A DNA stretch of 64,000 nt from Nitrososphaerota archaeon. GTDB taxonomy: Archaea; Thermoproteota; Nitrososphaeria; Nitrososphaerales; UBA183. This document shows, one piece after another, positions 1-8,052 of the stretch; position 1 is the stretch's first letter; each line of letters starts with the position of its first letter. Position numbers and translations under genes: made by a program. The stretch covers positions 1 through 64,000 of the forward strand of contig JAPCJR010000001.1 in assembly GCA_027886865.1 (NCBI GenBank). The letters are read 5' to 3'. The notes below the pieces were generated by a model. That model searched no databases. It saw nothing but the letters and a program-made list of their open reading frames with translations, and was not told the origin of the DNA.

Positions 1-2
1 CT

Positions 3-182
3 GGCCTTCACGCCGATCATGTCAGATACGGCACAAGGTCCAAAGAAGCAGGCATCAAGCCCATCTTCCGTTACTTGACTGAAGATTATACATACAGGCG
101 TTGTGTAGACAGTTATGACCATGACGTGCTTCCCCATCTGTCACCTGCGTTTCTTCCACCGAAAGATCCTAGACACTGGTGA
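3..182 (+). CDS. C-terminal end of an unidentified protein (partial)
   Basis: An open frame enters from the left edge and ends at a TGA at 180-182, giving 59 residues that begin GLHADHVRYG and end PPKDPRHW. It has balanced charged and aromatic residues and no low-complexity bias. I do not recognise the family. The start lies outside the window, so even its coding status rests only on the open frame. Confidence 0.4.
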   Translation, partial: GLHADHVRYGTRSKEAGIKPIFRYLTEDYTYRRCVDSYDHDVLPHLSPAFLPPKDPRHW

Positions 183-340
183 TTAGCAGTCTCATTCTTC
201 TTGCATCCGAGGAGAGCGGCTTATTCAGGATACGCGGCTTAAATTACTTGGAGCCGAAGAAAAGCGGGAAAGCCAGAGACAACAGGCGCAATGAACCCTC
301 CTAACACCGCCGACTCGTATATTTGATGCCCGTGTGTAAG

Positions 341-348
341 TTTAAAAT
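341..348 (+). promoter_or_regulatory. TATA-like box of the tRNA-Asp gene
   Basis: The sequence TTTAAAAT lies about 25-30 bases before the first base of the tRNA-Asp gene at 373, the expected spacing for an archaeal TATA box. The rest of 183-372 shows no other feature that I can support. Confidence 0.5.
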
Positions 349-372
349 TCAGTGCTCGGAGGCCTGCCTTGC

Positions 373-511
373 GCCCTGGTAGTATAGAGGTTAGTATGTG
401 GGACTGTCAAAAGAAGCGAGATAACCTCTCCTTCTTGCGGGTCTCCTTCGACCCGGGTTCGAAATCGCGTCCGAAAATGGACTCGGACCGACGAATATCC
501 CGGCCAGGGCG
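373..511 (+). tRNA. tRNA-Asp(GTC) with two introns
   Basis: The acceptor strand 373-379 (GCCCTGG) pairs fully with 504-510 (CCAGGGC), and base 511 is G, the usual discriminator of tRNA-Asp. The anticodon GTC is at 406-408 in the loop CTGTCAA. The T stem is 453-457 (CCGGG) with 499-503 (CCCGG). The gene is 139 bases long, far over a normal tRNA, because two insertions are present. The first lies after position 37 (about 410-440) with an internal AAGAAG/CTTCTT helix (411-416 with 431-436). The second lies inside the T loop after TTCGA (about 463-497) with an internal GTCCG/CGGAC helix (469-473 with 484-488). Exact splice points are inferred from the need to restore 7-base loops. The outer anticodon-stem pair is weak (T399/C446). 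Confidence 0.85.
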
Positions 512-674
512 CTTCTTTTCTATCATATGAGTAATATTGCTCTTTTAGCCATCTACGACATGAATACCTCGTATTCTGATTTCCCGAGCAAGAACTGTGC
601 GGCGGGTTGTTTTTTACGAAGTCACTGGACCGCGCAAAACTCATCTGTGTGACCTTCACGGGAGTGGTGCTGGA

Positions 675-1595
675 TTGATAGATGCGGAAGGACTGACGAG
701 AAAGTTCGGCGACCTGACCGCAGTGGATAACCTCACGCTCCATGTGGATGAAGGTGAGGTCTTTGGGTTCCTCGGTCCCAATGGTGCCGGAAAGACAACC
801 ACCGTGCGGATGCTGGCGTGCCTGATATCGAAGACCAGCGGCACCGCCAGGATAGGCGACTATGAGATTGGAAACAGAGCAGACCAGCAAAAAATCAGGC
901 GCATCATTGGGTTGGTCCCGGACAATGTGGGTCTGTACGAGGAGCTCACCGCGTACAAGAACCTGGATTTCTACGGCAGGTACTACAATGTCGATGAAGC
1001 AAGGAGAAGGGAGAGGATAGAATACTTCCTCAAGCTGCTTGGTTTATGGGAGAAGAGGGACGTGGCGGCGGGGACCTTCTCCAAGGGAATGAAGCAGAAG
1101 CTTGCCATTGCGCGCGCCCTGATTCACGACCCTCAGGTGCTTTTCATGGACGAGCCGACGGCCAACCTCGACCCGGAAGCCTCGAAGACCGTCAGAGACT
1201 TTATCCTGGAGTTGAAGAAGGAGAAGAAGACCATCTTCCTCAACACACACAACCTGGACGAGGCACAGAGGATATGCGACAAAATCGCTATACTGAACAC
1301 AAAGCTGATGGCCTATGGCACCCCAGCCGAGCTCGAACGGTCGGCGAGTGGCAGGAAGGTCGTGGTCCAGCTCGAGAGCGTCAGCGACGCGATCATATCT
1401 GCAGTGAAGAAAGTCGCGCCTGGTGATGTCGAGGTGGACGAAGGCAACAAGCTCATCATAGGGGTGGATGATCCTGAGAAGGAGAACCCTGACATCATGA
1501 GTGCAATCGGAGCTGCGGGGGGCCGCATTCAGTTCGTCACGGAGGCGAGCTCGACGCTGGAGGACGTGTACCTGAAGCTGGTCAGGAGCCAGTGA
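675..1595 (+). CDS. ABC transporter ATP-binding protein
   Basis: This is the nucleotide-binding subunit of an ABC-2 type exporter; it would hydrolyse ATP on the inner face of the membrane to drive the permease encoded just downstream. Counting from TTG at 675, the Walker A motif GPNGAGKTT is at about residues 34-42, the signature FSKGMKQ at about 135-141 and the Walker B stretch LFMDEP at about 156-161. The frame is open back to a GTG at 597, but family members begin almost directly before the strand I-x-A-x-x-L-T, and GGGAGTGG lies just before 675, so I prefer that start. The stop is 4 bases from the permease start, so the two are one operon. The substrate cannot be told. Confidence 0.93.
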   Translation: MIDAEGLTRKFGDLTAVDNLTLHVDEGEVFGFLGPNGAGKTTTVRMLACLISKTSGTARIGDYEIGNRADQQKIRRIIGLVPDNVGLYEELTAYKNLDFYGRYYNVDEARRRERIEYFLKLLGLWEKRDVAAGTFSKGMKQKLAIARALIHDPQVLFMDEPTANLDPEASKTVRDFILELKKEKKTIFLNTHNLDEAQRICDKIAILNTKLMAYGTPAELERSASGRKVVVQLESVSDAIISAVKKVAPGDVEVDEGNKLIIGVDDPEKENPDIMSAIGAAGGRIQFVTEASSTLEDVYLKLVRSQ

Positions 1596-1599
1596 TAGA

Positions 1600-2340
1600 A
1601 TGGACCTGCAGAACGCGTGGTCGGTCGCATCGAAGGACTTCGAGATCTTCAAGAGGAGGAAGGGGGTCCTCTACGCCACGATAGTGTCCCCATTCGGTAT
1701 TGCCTTGGGATTTCCCGGGATACTTGTCGCGATTGAAAGCGTTGCTGGCACGGGAACCATGTCCGCATCTGTTGCCCCATTTCTGAACGCGTTTTCCTTT
1801 TGGTACGTGATTCTAGCGGCGAGTCTCCCAGCTGGAATCGCCTCGTACAGCATAGTCGGCGAGAAGGTCCAGAAGAGCCTCGAACCGCTGCTTGCAACGC
1901 CCATGACAGATGGTGAGATTCTGCTGGGAAAGATCATCGCTTCATTCGTCCCACCGATCGCTGCGATCTGGGCTAGCTCGGTAGTCTTCATGGTCCTGAT
2001 AGACCTGATTACTCACGCCGGGCTAGGGTATCTCTACTATCCAAACTGGAGCATCGGAGTGAGCCTACTCGTCCTATCACCGCTCGCGAGCATATTCTCC
2101 ATCGAGCTGACCGTCATCCTATCCGCACGCGCCAACGACGTTCGAAGCGTTCAGCAGTTCACCGGGGTGATGTTCTTCCCCTTCATCATCATCTACGTGT
2201 TGACGGAGATCGGTGTGATTCAATTGACCACGATCAATCTGCTCATCATGTCCGGCGTCTTCCTCGTGGCCGATCTGCTTCTCTTCTATCTAAGCACAAA
2301 AACTTTCAAGAGAGAGGAGATACTCACAAGATGGAAGTAA
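1600..2340 (+). CDS. ABC-2 type transporter permease
   Basis: This 246-residue membrane protein has about six hydrophobic segments, for example around residues 30-50, 65-85, 115-140, 150-170, 185-210 and 215-235. A cytoplasmic loop reading VGEKVQKSLEPLLATPM is the conserved element of ABC-2 permeases in which E-P-L-L-A-T-P recurs. It forms the membrane channel for the ATPase encoded immediately upstream. The final residues are basic (TFKREEILTRWK). Substrate is unknown; Na+ or drug/lipid export are typical of the family. Confidence 0.88.
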   Translation: MDLQNAWSVASKDFEIFKRRKGVLYATIVSPFGIALGFPGILVAIESVAGTGTMSASVAPFLNAFSFWYVILAASLPAGIASYSIVGEKVQKSLEPLLATPMTDGEILLGKIIASFVPPIAAIWASSVVFMVLIDLITHAGLGYLYYPNWSIGVSLLVLSPLASIFSIELTVILSARANDVRSVQQFTGVMFFPFIIIYVLTEIGVIQLTTINLLIMSGVFLVADLLLFYLSTKTFKREEILTRWK

Positions 2341-2480
2341 GCAGATGGAACCACTGCCAGGTACTGCCTTACCTCCCGACCGTATGACCATCTTATCTGA
2401 ACCAAGCTCTGCCAGGGCGCCACTTCTCTCGAAAAGGGCGAGCGTCTAACGGAAAGGTGCGACTCTCCGGCTCTCTAACA

Positions 2481-2768
2481 TCATGGTGCGCCGAGGCTGC
2501 TAATGTCGACCAGCACTTCCCTCTCGTTCTCAGAGGTGATCAGGCCCAGGTCACGCATCAGCCCTTCTATCTCCCTCTGAGTCTTGCCGTCGAGCCGAAC
2601 GATGTGGGTGGTCGACGGGTCTACACTGTGCTCACGCGCGAGGTCCGCCGTATACTTCTCGAACGCCTCGGGGGTGGTGCCGACGAGCTTCAGAAGCATG
2701 AACTCTCTTGGGAAGTCCTTGTAGCAGAGATACATGGGAACGGATGATTGGGCCAAGTTTTTGGACAT
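2481..2768 (-). CDS. hypothetical protein, 95 residues
   Basis: The reading frame shows good coding character, with acid and basic residues mixed and an amphipathic middle such as EAFEKYTADLAREH. No family is recognised. It lies directly downstream of the acyl-CoA dehydrogenase gene on the same strand with a 65-base gap, and has TATA-like AT-rich sequence around 2797-2821, so it may have its own promoter. The opposite-strand frame over 2457-2747 is judged a shadow because its composition is poorer. ATG at 2768 is the longest start; Met12 is an alternative. Confidence 0.55.
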   Translation of the reverse strand: MSKNLAQSSVPMYLCYKDFPREFMLLKLVGTTPEAFEKYTADLAREHSVDPSTTHIVRLDGKTQREIEGLMRDLGLITSENEREVLVDISSLGAP

Positions 2769-2833
2769 CTTATGAAAGTCTGCGTCTTCCTTTCTGCATT
2801 TTACCGCGCCCAGTAATAAAGCTGATTTTTCAG

Positions 2834-4048
2834 TTAAGAGTACGACTCGAACTCCTTCCCGAGCACCGAGATCGCGATCTTTTGCTCGAGCACCTCATTC
2901 GTGCCCTCGTAGATCTGACAGACCCTCGTGTCGAGCAGATGTCTCGCCGGCCTGTTCTCGAGCGAGTAGCCATTGGCCCCGAAGACCTGCACAGCCCGGT
3001 TTGCTGCGTCGAATGACGCTCTCGCGGCGAAGTATTTCGCCTTGGAGATTGCCACGTCCGCCGCGTCTCGTAAGTCATTGTCTCCGGGTCGGTCCAGGTG
3101 ATTCTGGTGGAGCGCGGCAGCGTTCAGTGTGATCCATCTGGCGGCCTCGAGGTTCACCGCTATGATTCCGATGTGCCTCTGCACCAGCTGGTGCTTCCCA
3201 ATCAGCTTGCCATGCTGGACCCTGAGGGAGGAGTAACGAACAGACTCATCCAGACAGTCCTTCATGACGCCCACACACCCAGAAGCAACGCTCAGCCTTC
3301 CGCTCATGAGCGCTGAATAGGCCACGGACAGACCCTTCCCCGACGGGCCCAGCAGGCTGGACTTGTCGATGGAACAATTCTCGAGATATATGGTCCCGGT
3401 GTCGGAGGAGAAGAGGCCCATCTTGTTCTCTATCGGCGTAGCCGAGAAGCCCGCCGAACCCCTGTCCACGATGAAAGCGCTCATTCTCTCCTTCTTCCCC
3501 TTCGGGTACGCGAAGATTATCACGGCGTCCGCTATGGAGCCGTTCGAGATCCAGGTCTTCTGTCCGTTGAGGACGAACCGTCCGTCCTTCTCCTCGAAGT
3601 TCGTGGAGAGCGACGCGGGGTCACTCCCAGCACTAGGCTCGGTCAATCCGAATGCGAGCACCTTCTCACCCCTGGTCGCTGGAGTGAGATACCTCTCCTT
3701 CTGACCTTCGTCCCCCCACTTCTGGATTGTGAGCATCCCGAGCGAGGTGTGCCCGGAGAAGAAAGTCCTGACGCTCGTCCCCTCCCTTCCGATCCGTTCT
3801 ATTGCGAGAGCGTAGGTCACCATATCGGTCCCCTGGCCGTCGCCGTACTTCCTCGATATCGGGAGACCCAGCAGATGGGCCGCTCCGAACCTCTTCCTTA
3901 CCTCCACGTTCGGCCTGTGCTGGAGATAGCTCTGATCCTCCAGGGGTCGTACTTCCTTGCAGATACGGTCAACCTGTTCTAAGAGAAGCTTCTGTTCGTC
4001 GGTCTGCTCGAAATTGAACTTGGAGATGTTCGCGAACCCTTCGGACAA
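2834..4048 (-). CDS. acyl-CoA dehydrogenase
   Basis: FAD-dependent dehydrogenase that introduces the alpha-beta double bond in acyl-CoA, passing electrons to an electron-transfer flavoprotein. The 404-residue length fits the family. Visible hallmarks are the middle-domain stretch FGLTEPSAGSDPASL, the WISNGSIADAVIIFA strand, and near the C-terminus QIYEGTNEV, where the Glu is the usual catalytic base. It starts one base after the stop of the B12-binding mutase subunit, so the two are co-transcribed. That setting suggests a short or branched acyl-CoA, for example butyryl- or isobutyryl-CoA; this is inference. Confidence 0.93.
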   Translation of the reverse strand: MSEGFANISKFNFEQTDEQKLLLEQVDRICKEVRPLEDQSYLQHRPNVEVRKRFGAAHLLGLPISRKYGDGQGTDMVTYALAIERIGREGTSVRTFFSGHTSLGMLTIQKWGDEGQKERYLTPATRGEKVLAFGLTEPSAGSDPASLSTNFEEKDGRFVLNGQKTWISNGSIADAVIIFAYPKGKKERMSAFIVDRGSAGFSATPIENKMGLFSSDTGTIYLENCSIDKSSLLGPSGKGLSVAYSALMSGRLSVASGCVGVMKDCLDESVRYSSLRVQHGKLIGKHQLVQRHIGIIAVNLEAARWITLNAAALHQNHLDRPGDNDLRDAADVAISKAKYFAARASFDAANRAVQVFGANGYSLENRPARHLLDTRVCQIYEGTNEVLEQKIAISVLGKEFESYS

Positions 4049-4049
4049 C

Positions 4050-4490
4050 CTAGGTCCACCTTTCCTTCCTCACCCTATCTTTGATGTGCGTGATCACTTC
4101 CTCCATGGAAGTACCGGGACCGTAAAGGCCGGTTATGCCGAGTTTCAGGAGTTTAGGCTTGTCCTCGTTCGGGATTATCCCGCCACCGACCACCAGGATA
4201 TCTCCGCCGCCCTTCTGCTCGAGGACCTTCTTCACCCGTGGGAACGCAGTCATGTGCGCCCCGTTAAGCAACGAGAGCGCCACGACGTCCACATCCTCGT
4301 CGACGGCCATCTGCGCGACCTGTTCCGGCGTGGGCAAGAGGCCGCTGTAGATTACCTCCATCCCTGCGTCCCTGAACGCCCTGGCAAGTACAAGCACTCC
4401 CCTGTCATGCCCGTCGAGCCCTGGTTTCGCTACGAGTATCCTGATCTTCCTAGGCGCCAGTGAGACTCTCGCTCGAGACATCATGCTCAT
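4050..4490 (-). CDS. acyl-CoA mutase small subunit (B12-binding)
   Basis: Cobalamin-binding subunit of a split coenzyme-B12 mutase. The base-off/His-on motif is clear: KPGLDGHDRG, with the His near residue 28 as the lower axial ligand. It is followed by the Rossmann-like elements LSLLNGAH and VVGGGIIP and the glycine-rich GPGTSMEEV end. The length of about 146 residues matches separate small subunits such as IcmB or archaeal McmB. The frame is open to TTG 4508; ATGs at 4490, 4484 and 4481 are all possible and I use 4490. The large subunit is not adjacent: a homing endonuclease gene on the other strand (4555-5487) separates them. Confidence 0.9.
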   Translation of the reverse strand: MSMMSRARVSLAPRKIRILVAKPGLDGHDRGVLVLARAFRDAGMEVIYSGLLPTPEQVAQMAVDEDVDVVALSLLNGAHMTAFPRVKKVLEQKGGGDILVVGGGIIPNEDKPKLLKLGITGLYGPGTSMEEVITHIKDRVRKERWT

Positions 4491-4554
4491 TGCCCAAGTC
4501 GAATACAAAAGTATTCCAGTGGCGTTCTTATGCGCGCTTCACCTTCACCAGTAC

Positions 4555-5487
4555 TTGAAACTGGAAAGAGAAAAGCTCAACGAATTGTACTGGAAGTCTG
4601 GACTTTCCATTCCCGATGTGGCAAAGGAGCTCAGAGTGCCAAAGAGTAATGTCGAATATTGGATGAAGAAGTTCGAAATTCCAAGGAGACCGTTACTGAG
4701 ATACCCGAGAGCACACTTTACTGGAAACATGGGTGAGAAATCATACATGCTTGGTCTTCGTTATGGAGACCTGTATGTCGCACGATACAAGAAAGCAATC
4801 GTCATCAGCACGACCACCACCCATCCGGCGATGGCAGAGACATTTTGGCTCACCTTCAGAAAGTATGGGCGCATCTACATGCATCCATTCCTTAATCAGT
4901 CCGAGAACAGATACCAATGGGTCCTACGTGTCATCGTTCACGACTCTTTCTCGTTTCTCCTAGATAAACCGCTCCATCCTCCAAAGTGGGCACTGACAAA
5001 AGAGACAATTCCACACTTTGTGGCTGGCTTCTTTGATGCTGAAGGATCTATCATCGTAACGACTAGAATTAGAAATAGTCGATGGAAAGTCATCGAAATA
5101 TCACTTCGCATTTGCAACACAAGAAAGACTCTATTGCGAGCTGTTGCATCGCGGATGAGTTACTATCATCCCGCCATTGAATTGGTACACCGCAAGGGTC
5201 CAGATGCCTCTGCTTATGGAGCAGCGCGAAAGAGAAACGTTTGGAGAATAATCGTCAGGAGGCGTATGGAATTGAAACGGTTGCTGGAAAAGTTACCTAT
5301 CAGGCATCCAGAGAAGGCAATGAAGTTGAGGATAGCGTTAATGGCTATGAGCGGGCAACCATACGCAGATGTGCGAAGCTCCGTCGCTCAACTTCAGAGC
5401 CGAATCAGGAGAGAGGTAGATGCGTTTGCCAAACTTGCAGAGGTCCGCTGCAGAGTTGACGACGAAATTGCTTCAATGTTGTCCTAA
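4555..5487 (+). CDS. LAGLIDADG homing endonuclease with N-terminal HTH
   Basis: The sequence has two LAGLIDADG-type helices: MLGLRYGDLYV (first, divergent) and FVAGFFDAEGSI (second, with the acidic DAEG catalytic core). An N-terminal segment with SIPDVAKELRVPKSNVEYWMKKF looks like a helix-turn-helix. This supports a free-standing, single-chain double-motif endonuclease of about 310 residues. It lies between, and opposite in direction to, the two subunit genes of the acyl-CoA mutase, and its base composition is visibly more AT-rich than that of its neighbours, a sign of transfer. The stop overlaps the end of the large-subunit gene by 4 bases. TTG at 4555 is preferred since translation from 4483 would overlap the small-subunit start. 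Confidence 0.85.
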   Translation: MKLEREKLNELYWKSGLSIPDVAKELRVPKSNVEYWMKKFEIPRRPLLRYPRAHFTGNMGEKSYMLGLRYGDLYVARYKKAIVISTTTTHPAMAETFWLTFRKYGRIYMHPFLNQSENRYQWVLRVIVHDSFSFLLDKPLHPPKWALTKETIPHFVAGFFDAEGSIIVTTRIRNSRWKVIEISLRICNTRKTLLRAVASRMSYYHPAIELVHRKGPDASAYGAARKRNVWRIIVRRRMELKRLLEKLPIRHPEKAMKLRIALMAMSGQPYADVRSSVAQLQSRIRREVDAFAKLAEVRCRVDDEIASMLS

Positions 5488-7265
5488 ATTAACATGGGCT
5501 CGGTCCACGCGCCAAAGACCTCTCTTCCCACTTCCATTATCTCGCCGAGGCTTGCGTAGGCCATCACCGCGTCCATCATCGGAATCATGGCATTGACGCC
5601 GGGCTTCTCGTATGCTCTTCGGAGCTTGTCCAGGTGCAGCCTTACCTTCCCCGAATCCCTCTCTGACCTGACCCTTCGAAGCCGGTCAATCTGCTTCTTC
5701 TGCGCCTTGGAGTCTATCTTGAGCGTGTTGATTGGTGCGTCCTCCTCGGTCGAGAACTTGTTCACCCCGACGACGGCATCGTCTCCTTTCTCGACGCGCT
5801 GGGAGAGTCTGTAAGAATTCTCCGCTATCTCCCGCTGCAGATAGCCGGACTTTATCGCTTTCAGGAGCCCTCCTGCTCCGTCGATCTTCTCAAAGTACCG
5901 GTAGGCTTCTTCCTCGAGCTGCTCGGTGAGCCATTCGACATAGTAGGAACCTCCGAGCGGGTCTATCACGTTCGTTGCGCCGGTCTCCTCGGCGATTATC
6001 TGCTGAGTGCGGAGGGCCACCTGTACCGCCTGCTCGGTCGGGAGCGCCCAGGCCTCGTCGAATGAGTTCGTGTGCAGCGACTGGGTCCCTCCGATGACGG
6101 CCGCCAGTGCCTCTATCGCTGTCCGGACGATGTTGTTGTAAGGCTGCTGCCACGTGAGGGACGCGCCGGACGTCTGAGTATGGAATCTCATCAGGAGGCT
6201 CCTCGGGTTCTTGACGCCGTACTTCTCGCGCAGCACCGTCGCCCATATTCTCCTCGCCGCCCTGAATTTGGCGATCTCCTCGAAGAAGTCCATCGTCGAG
6301 TTGAAGAAGAAGCTCAGTCTGGGCGCAAAGTCATCGACCTTGAGGCCCGCCTCAAGACCCAGCTCGACGTATCCGAACCCGTCCGCCAAGGTGAACGCCA
6401 GCTCCTGGACCGCGCTGGAGCCGGCCTCTCTGATGTGATAGCCGCTGATGCTGACGTAGTTCCACTGCGGCATGTTCTTCGTGCAGTAAACCATCATGTC
6501 CCGGACAAGGCGGAGGTGCGCCTCCGGGGGGTACGCCCATTCCTTCTGCGCTATGTACTCCTTCAGCATGTCCGCCTGAACGGTTCCCTTTAACGAGGTC
6601 AGCGGGACACCGGTCTTTCTGGCCACCCCGGCATACATGCAGGTCAGGACCGATGCGGGGGCGTTTATCGTCATAGAGGTACTCACCTTGTCAAGCGGGA
6701 TTCCGCGGAATATCACCTCCATGTCACGGAGCGAGGAGACATTGACGCCGCACCTCCCGACCTCCCCTTGGGCTTTCTCGTGGTCAGCGTCGTAGCCGTA
6801 GAGCGTCGGCATGTCAAAGGCGATACTCAGCCCTGTCTCGCCGTGCTCGAGGAGAAGCTTGAGCCTCTTGTTCGTGTCTTCGGGTGTGCCGAACCCGGAG
6901 AACATCCTCATCGTCCACAGTCTACCACGATACATCGACGGATAGACGCCTCTCGTGTAAGGATAGACTCCAGGGAACGAAAGGTCCGGATAAGACTGGT
7001 CCGATATGTCGTCTGGAGTGTAAGAAGGCTTGAGCGGGATTCCTGATGCTGTCTGGAAGTCCTTTCTGGCCTCTCCGGATTTCTCGATCCAGGGGCCGAG
7101 GACCTGCCTCTGCCACTGCTCCATCCCCTTCTGGATGTCTTTCATGGCAGCATGGTCGAATAGCTTGCCCTTCCCCTTCCTTTTTGCAGCGATGGACCGG
7201 GCCTTCTTCGACCAATAGACCTCTCCGCCGGAGTTCAGCATCGAGGTCGGAGGCAACAATCCCAC
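5484..7265 (-). CDS. B12-dependent acyl-CoA mutase large subunit, isobutyryl-CoA mutase-like
   Basis: Catalytic TIM-barrel subunit of the methylmalonyl-CoA mutase family, which rearranges acyl-CoA carbon skeletons by a 5'-deoxyadenosyl radical. Recognised by MYRGRLWTMR, FDMPTLYGYDADH, STSMTINAPA, SISGYHIREAG and GTQSLHTNSFDEA. Specificity residues can be read off: Phe122 (in RMFSGFG) stands where methylmalonyl-CoA mutase has Tyr89, Gln240 (in EYIAQKEW) where it has Arg207, and His277 matches His244; the spacings 118 and 37 are identical. Phe plus Gln is the isobutyryl-CoA mutase pattern. The 593-residue length lacks the B12 domain, which is encoded at 4050-4490. GTG 7265 follows a GAGGAC ribosome-binding-like stretch, 15 bases after the upstream gene. 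Confidence 0.92.
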   Translation of the reverse strand: MGLLPPTSMLNSGGEVYWSKKARSIAAKRKGKGKLFDHAAMKDIQKGMEQWQRQVLGPWIEKSGEARKDFQTASGIPLKPSYTPDDISDQSYPDLSFPGVYPYTRGVYPSMYRGRLWTMRMFSGFGTPEDTNKRLKLLLEHGETGLSIAFDMPTLYGYDADHEKAQGEVGRCGVNVSSLRDMEVIFRGIPLDKVSTSMTINAPASVLTCMYAGVARKTGVPLTSLKGTVQADMLKEYIAQKEWAYPPEAHLRLVRDMMVYCTKNMPQWNYVSISGYHIREAGSSAVQELAFTLADGFGYVELGLEAGLKVDDFAPRLSFFFNSTMDFFEEIAKFRAARRIWATVLREKYGVKNPRSLLMRFHTQTSGASLTWQQPYNNIVRTAIEALAAVIGGTQSLHTNSFDEAWALPTEQAVQVALRTQQIIAEETGATNVIDPLGGSYYVEWLTEQLEEEAYRYFEKIDGAGGLLKAIKSGYLQREIAENSYRLSQRVEKGDDAVVGVNKFSTEEDAPINTLKIDSKAQKKQIDRLRRVRSERDSGKVRLHLDKLRRAYEKPGVNAMIPMMDAVMAYASLGEIMEVGREVFGAWTEPMLI

Positions 7266-7280
7266 AGATAAAGCATGTCC

Positions 7281-7955
7281 TCAGGGTTCGTGGAGTTCGT
7301 CGCCTGCCTCCAGCTTGGTGATCCTTCCGTCGTCGAGCTGCACCCCTAGCCTGCCCAGTACATCGATCTCGAGCGCCGAGCCCGTGAATCTCTCGCCGCC
7401 GTCTAGAACGGAGACCCTCCTTCCTACCGTCTCTGTCATTGACCCTATCCTTCGCAGGAGCTGTGGGTGCATCCCGTTCGACCATCCGAAGTGCATCCAG
7501 GAGAGCGACTCTAGTATCTTATCCAGCAGGATGCCCCTGTCGACTTCGACGCCGAGAGCGTCGAACAATGAAGTTGTGCCGGTCACCTCGGTGTGGGAGA
7601 GGTTCACACGGAAGTCGAGCTGAACCCAGCCCTCTCCGACAGACCGCGTCACGGACGCGGAGGCAGTCGAAACGACCTTTTCATCAATCGTGACTAAGTT
7701 GGGCCAGCGGACCCAAGATATGATCCCGGTATCTTTCCTTATCCCTTCCGAGACGGAGAATGCCGCGATGAGCCCGAAGAGGAGGGGAGTCTCGCTGCCG
7801 CATATGGCCACCGCCGAGAACCGGAGGTACGCTGCATCGTTGGCGGGCTTGAGCAGAAAGACGACTCCTTGGCGAGGGCTGCCGGCGACGAACCTCATCG
7901 CAAGTCGCTCGGGGTCGGCCCCGACACGTCTCATCGTCCAATTTATCGGTTTCAA
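7281..7955 (-). CDS. divergent biotin-protein-ligase-like protein
   Basis: The middle of this 224-residue protein resembles the biotin/lipoate ligase catalytic fold: LLFGLIAAFSVSEGIRKDTG matches the helix before the biotin site, and VRWPNLVTIDEKV matches the K-W-P-N-D-l-x-x-x-x-x-K segment. The end (GRRVSVLDGGERFTG followed by ALEIDVLGRLGVQL) matches the small C-terminal beta-barrel. However, the N-terminal GRGRxGR adenylate loop is absent, and KWPND is changed to RWPNL. It may therefore be inactive as a ligase or bind another acyl ligand. It is the first gene of the mutase operon (15 bases before the large subunit) and is divergent from meaB, so a role in mutase or carboxylase function is an inference from position. 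Confidence 0.65.
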   Translation of the reverse strand: MKPINWTMRRVGADPERLAMRFVAGSPRQGVVFLLKPANDAAYLRFSAVAICGSETPLLFGLIAAFSVSEGIRKDTGIISWVRWPNLVTIDEKVVSTASASVTRSVGEGWVQLDFRVNLSHTEVTGTTSLFDALGVEVDRGILLDKILESLSWMHFGWSNGMHPQLLRRIGSMTETVGRRVSVLDGGERFTGSALEIDVLGRLGVQLDDGRITKLEAGDELHEP

Positions 7956-8052
7956 GACAAACCCGGCCCGGCGCGTTCCTCAGACCCGCGGATATAGCAT
8001 CAGCGACTAGGTTTAATTCGAGAGCAATCTCCGAGGCGGCTCGGCACTCACA

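Noticed and set aside
342..890. Long minus-strand frame across the tRNA-Asp gene
   Set aside because: It covers both a structured tRNA with introns and the start of the ABC ATPase, so it is a chance frame.
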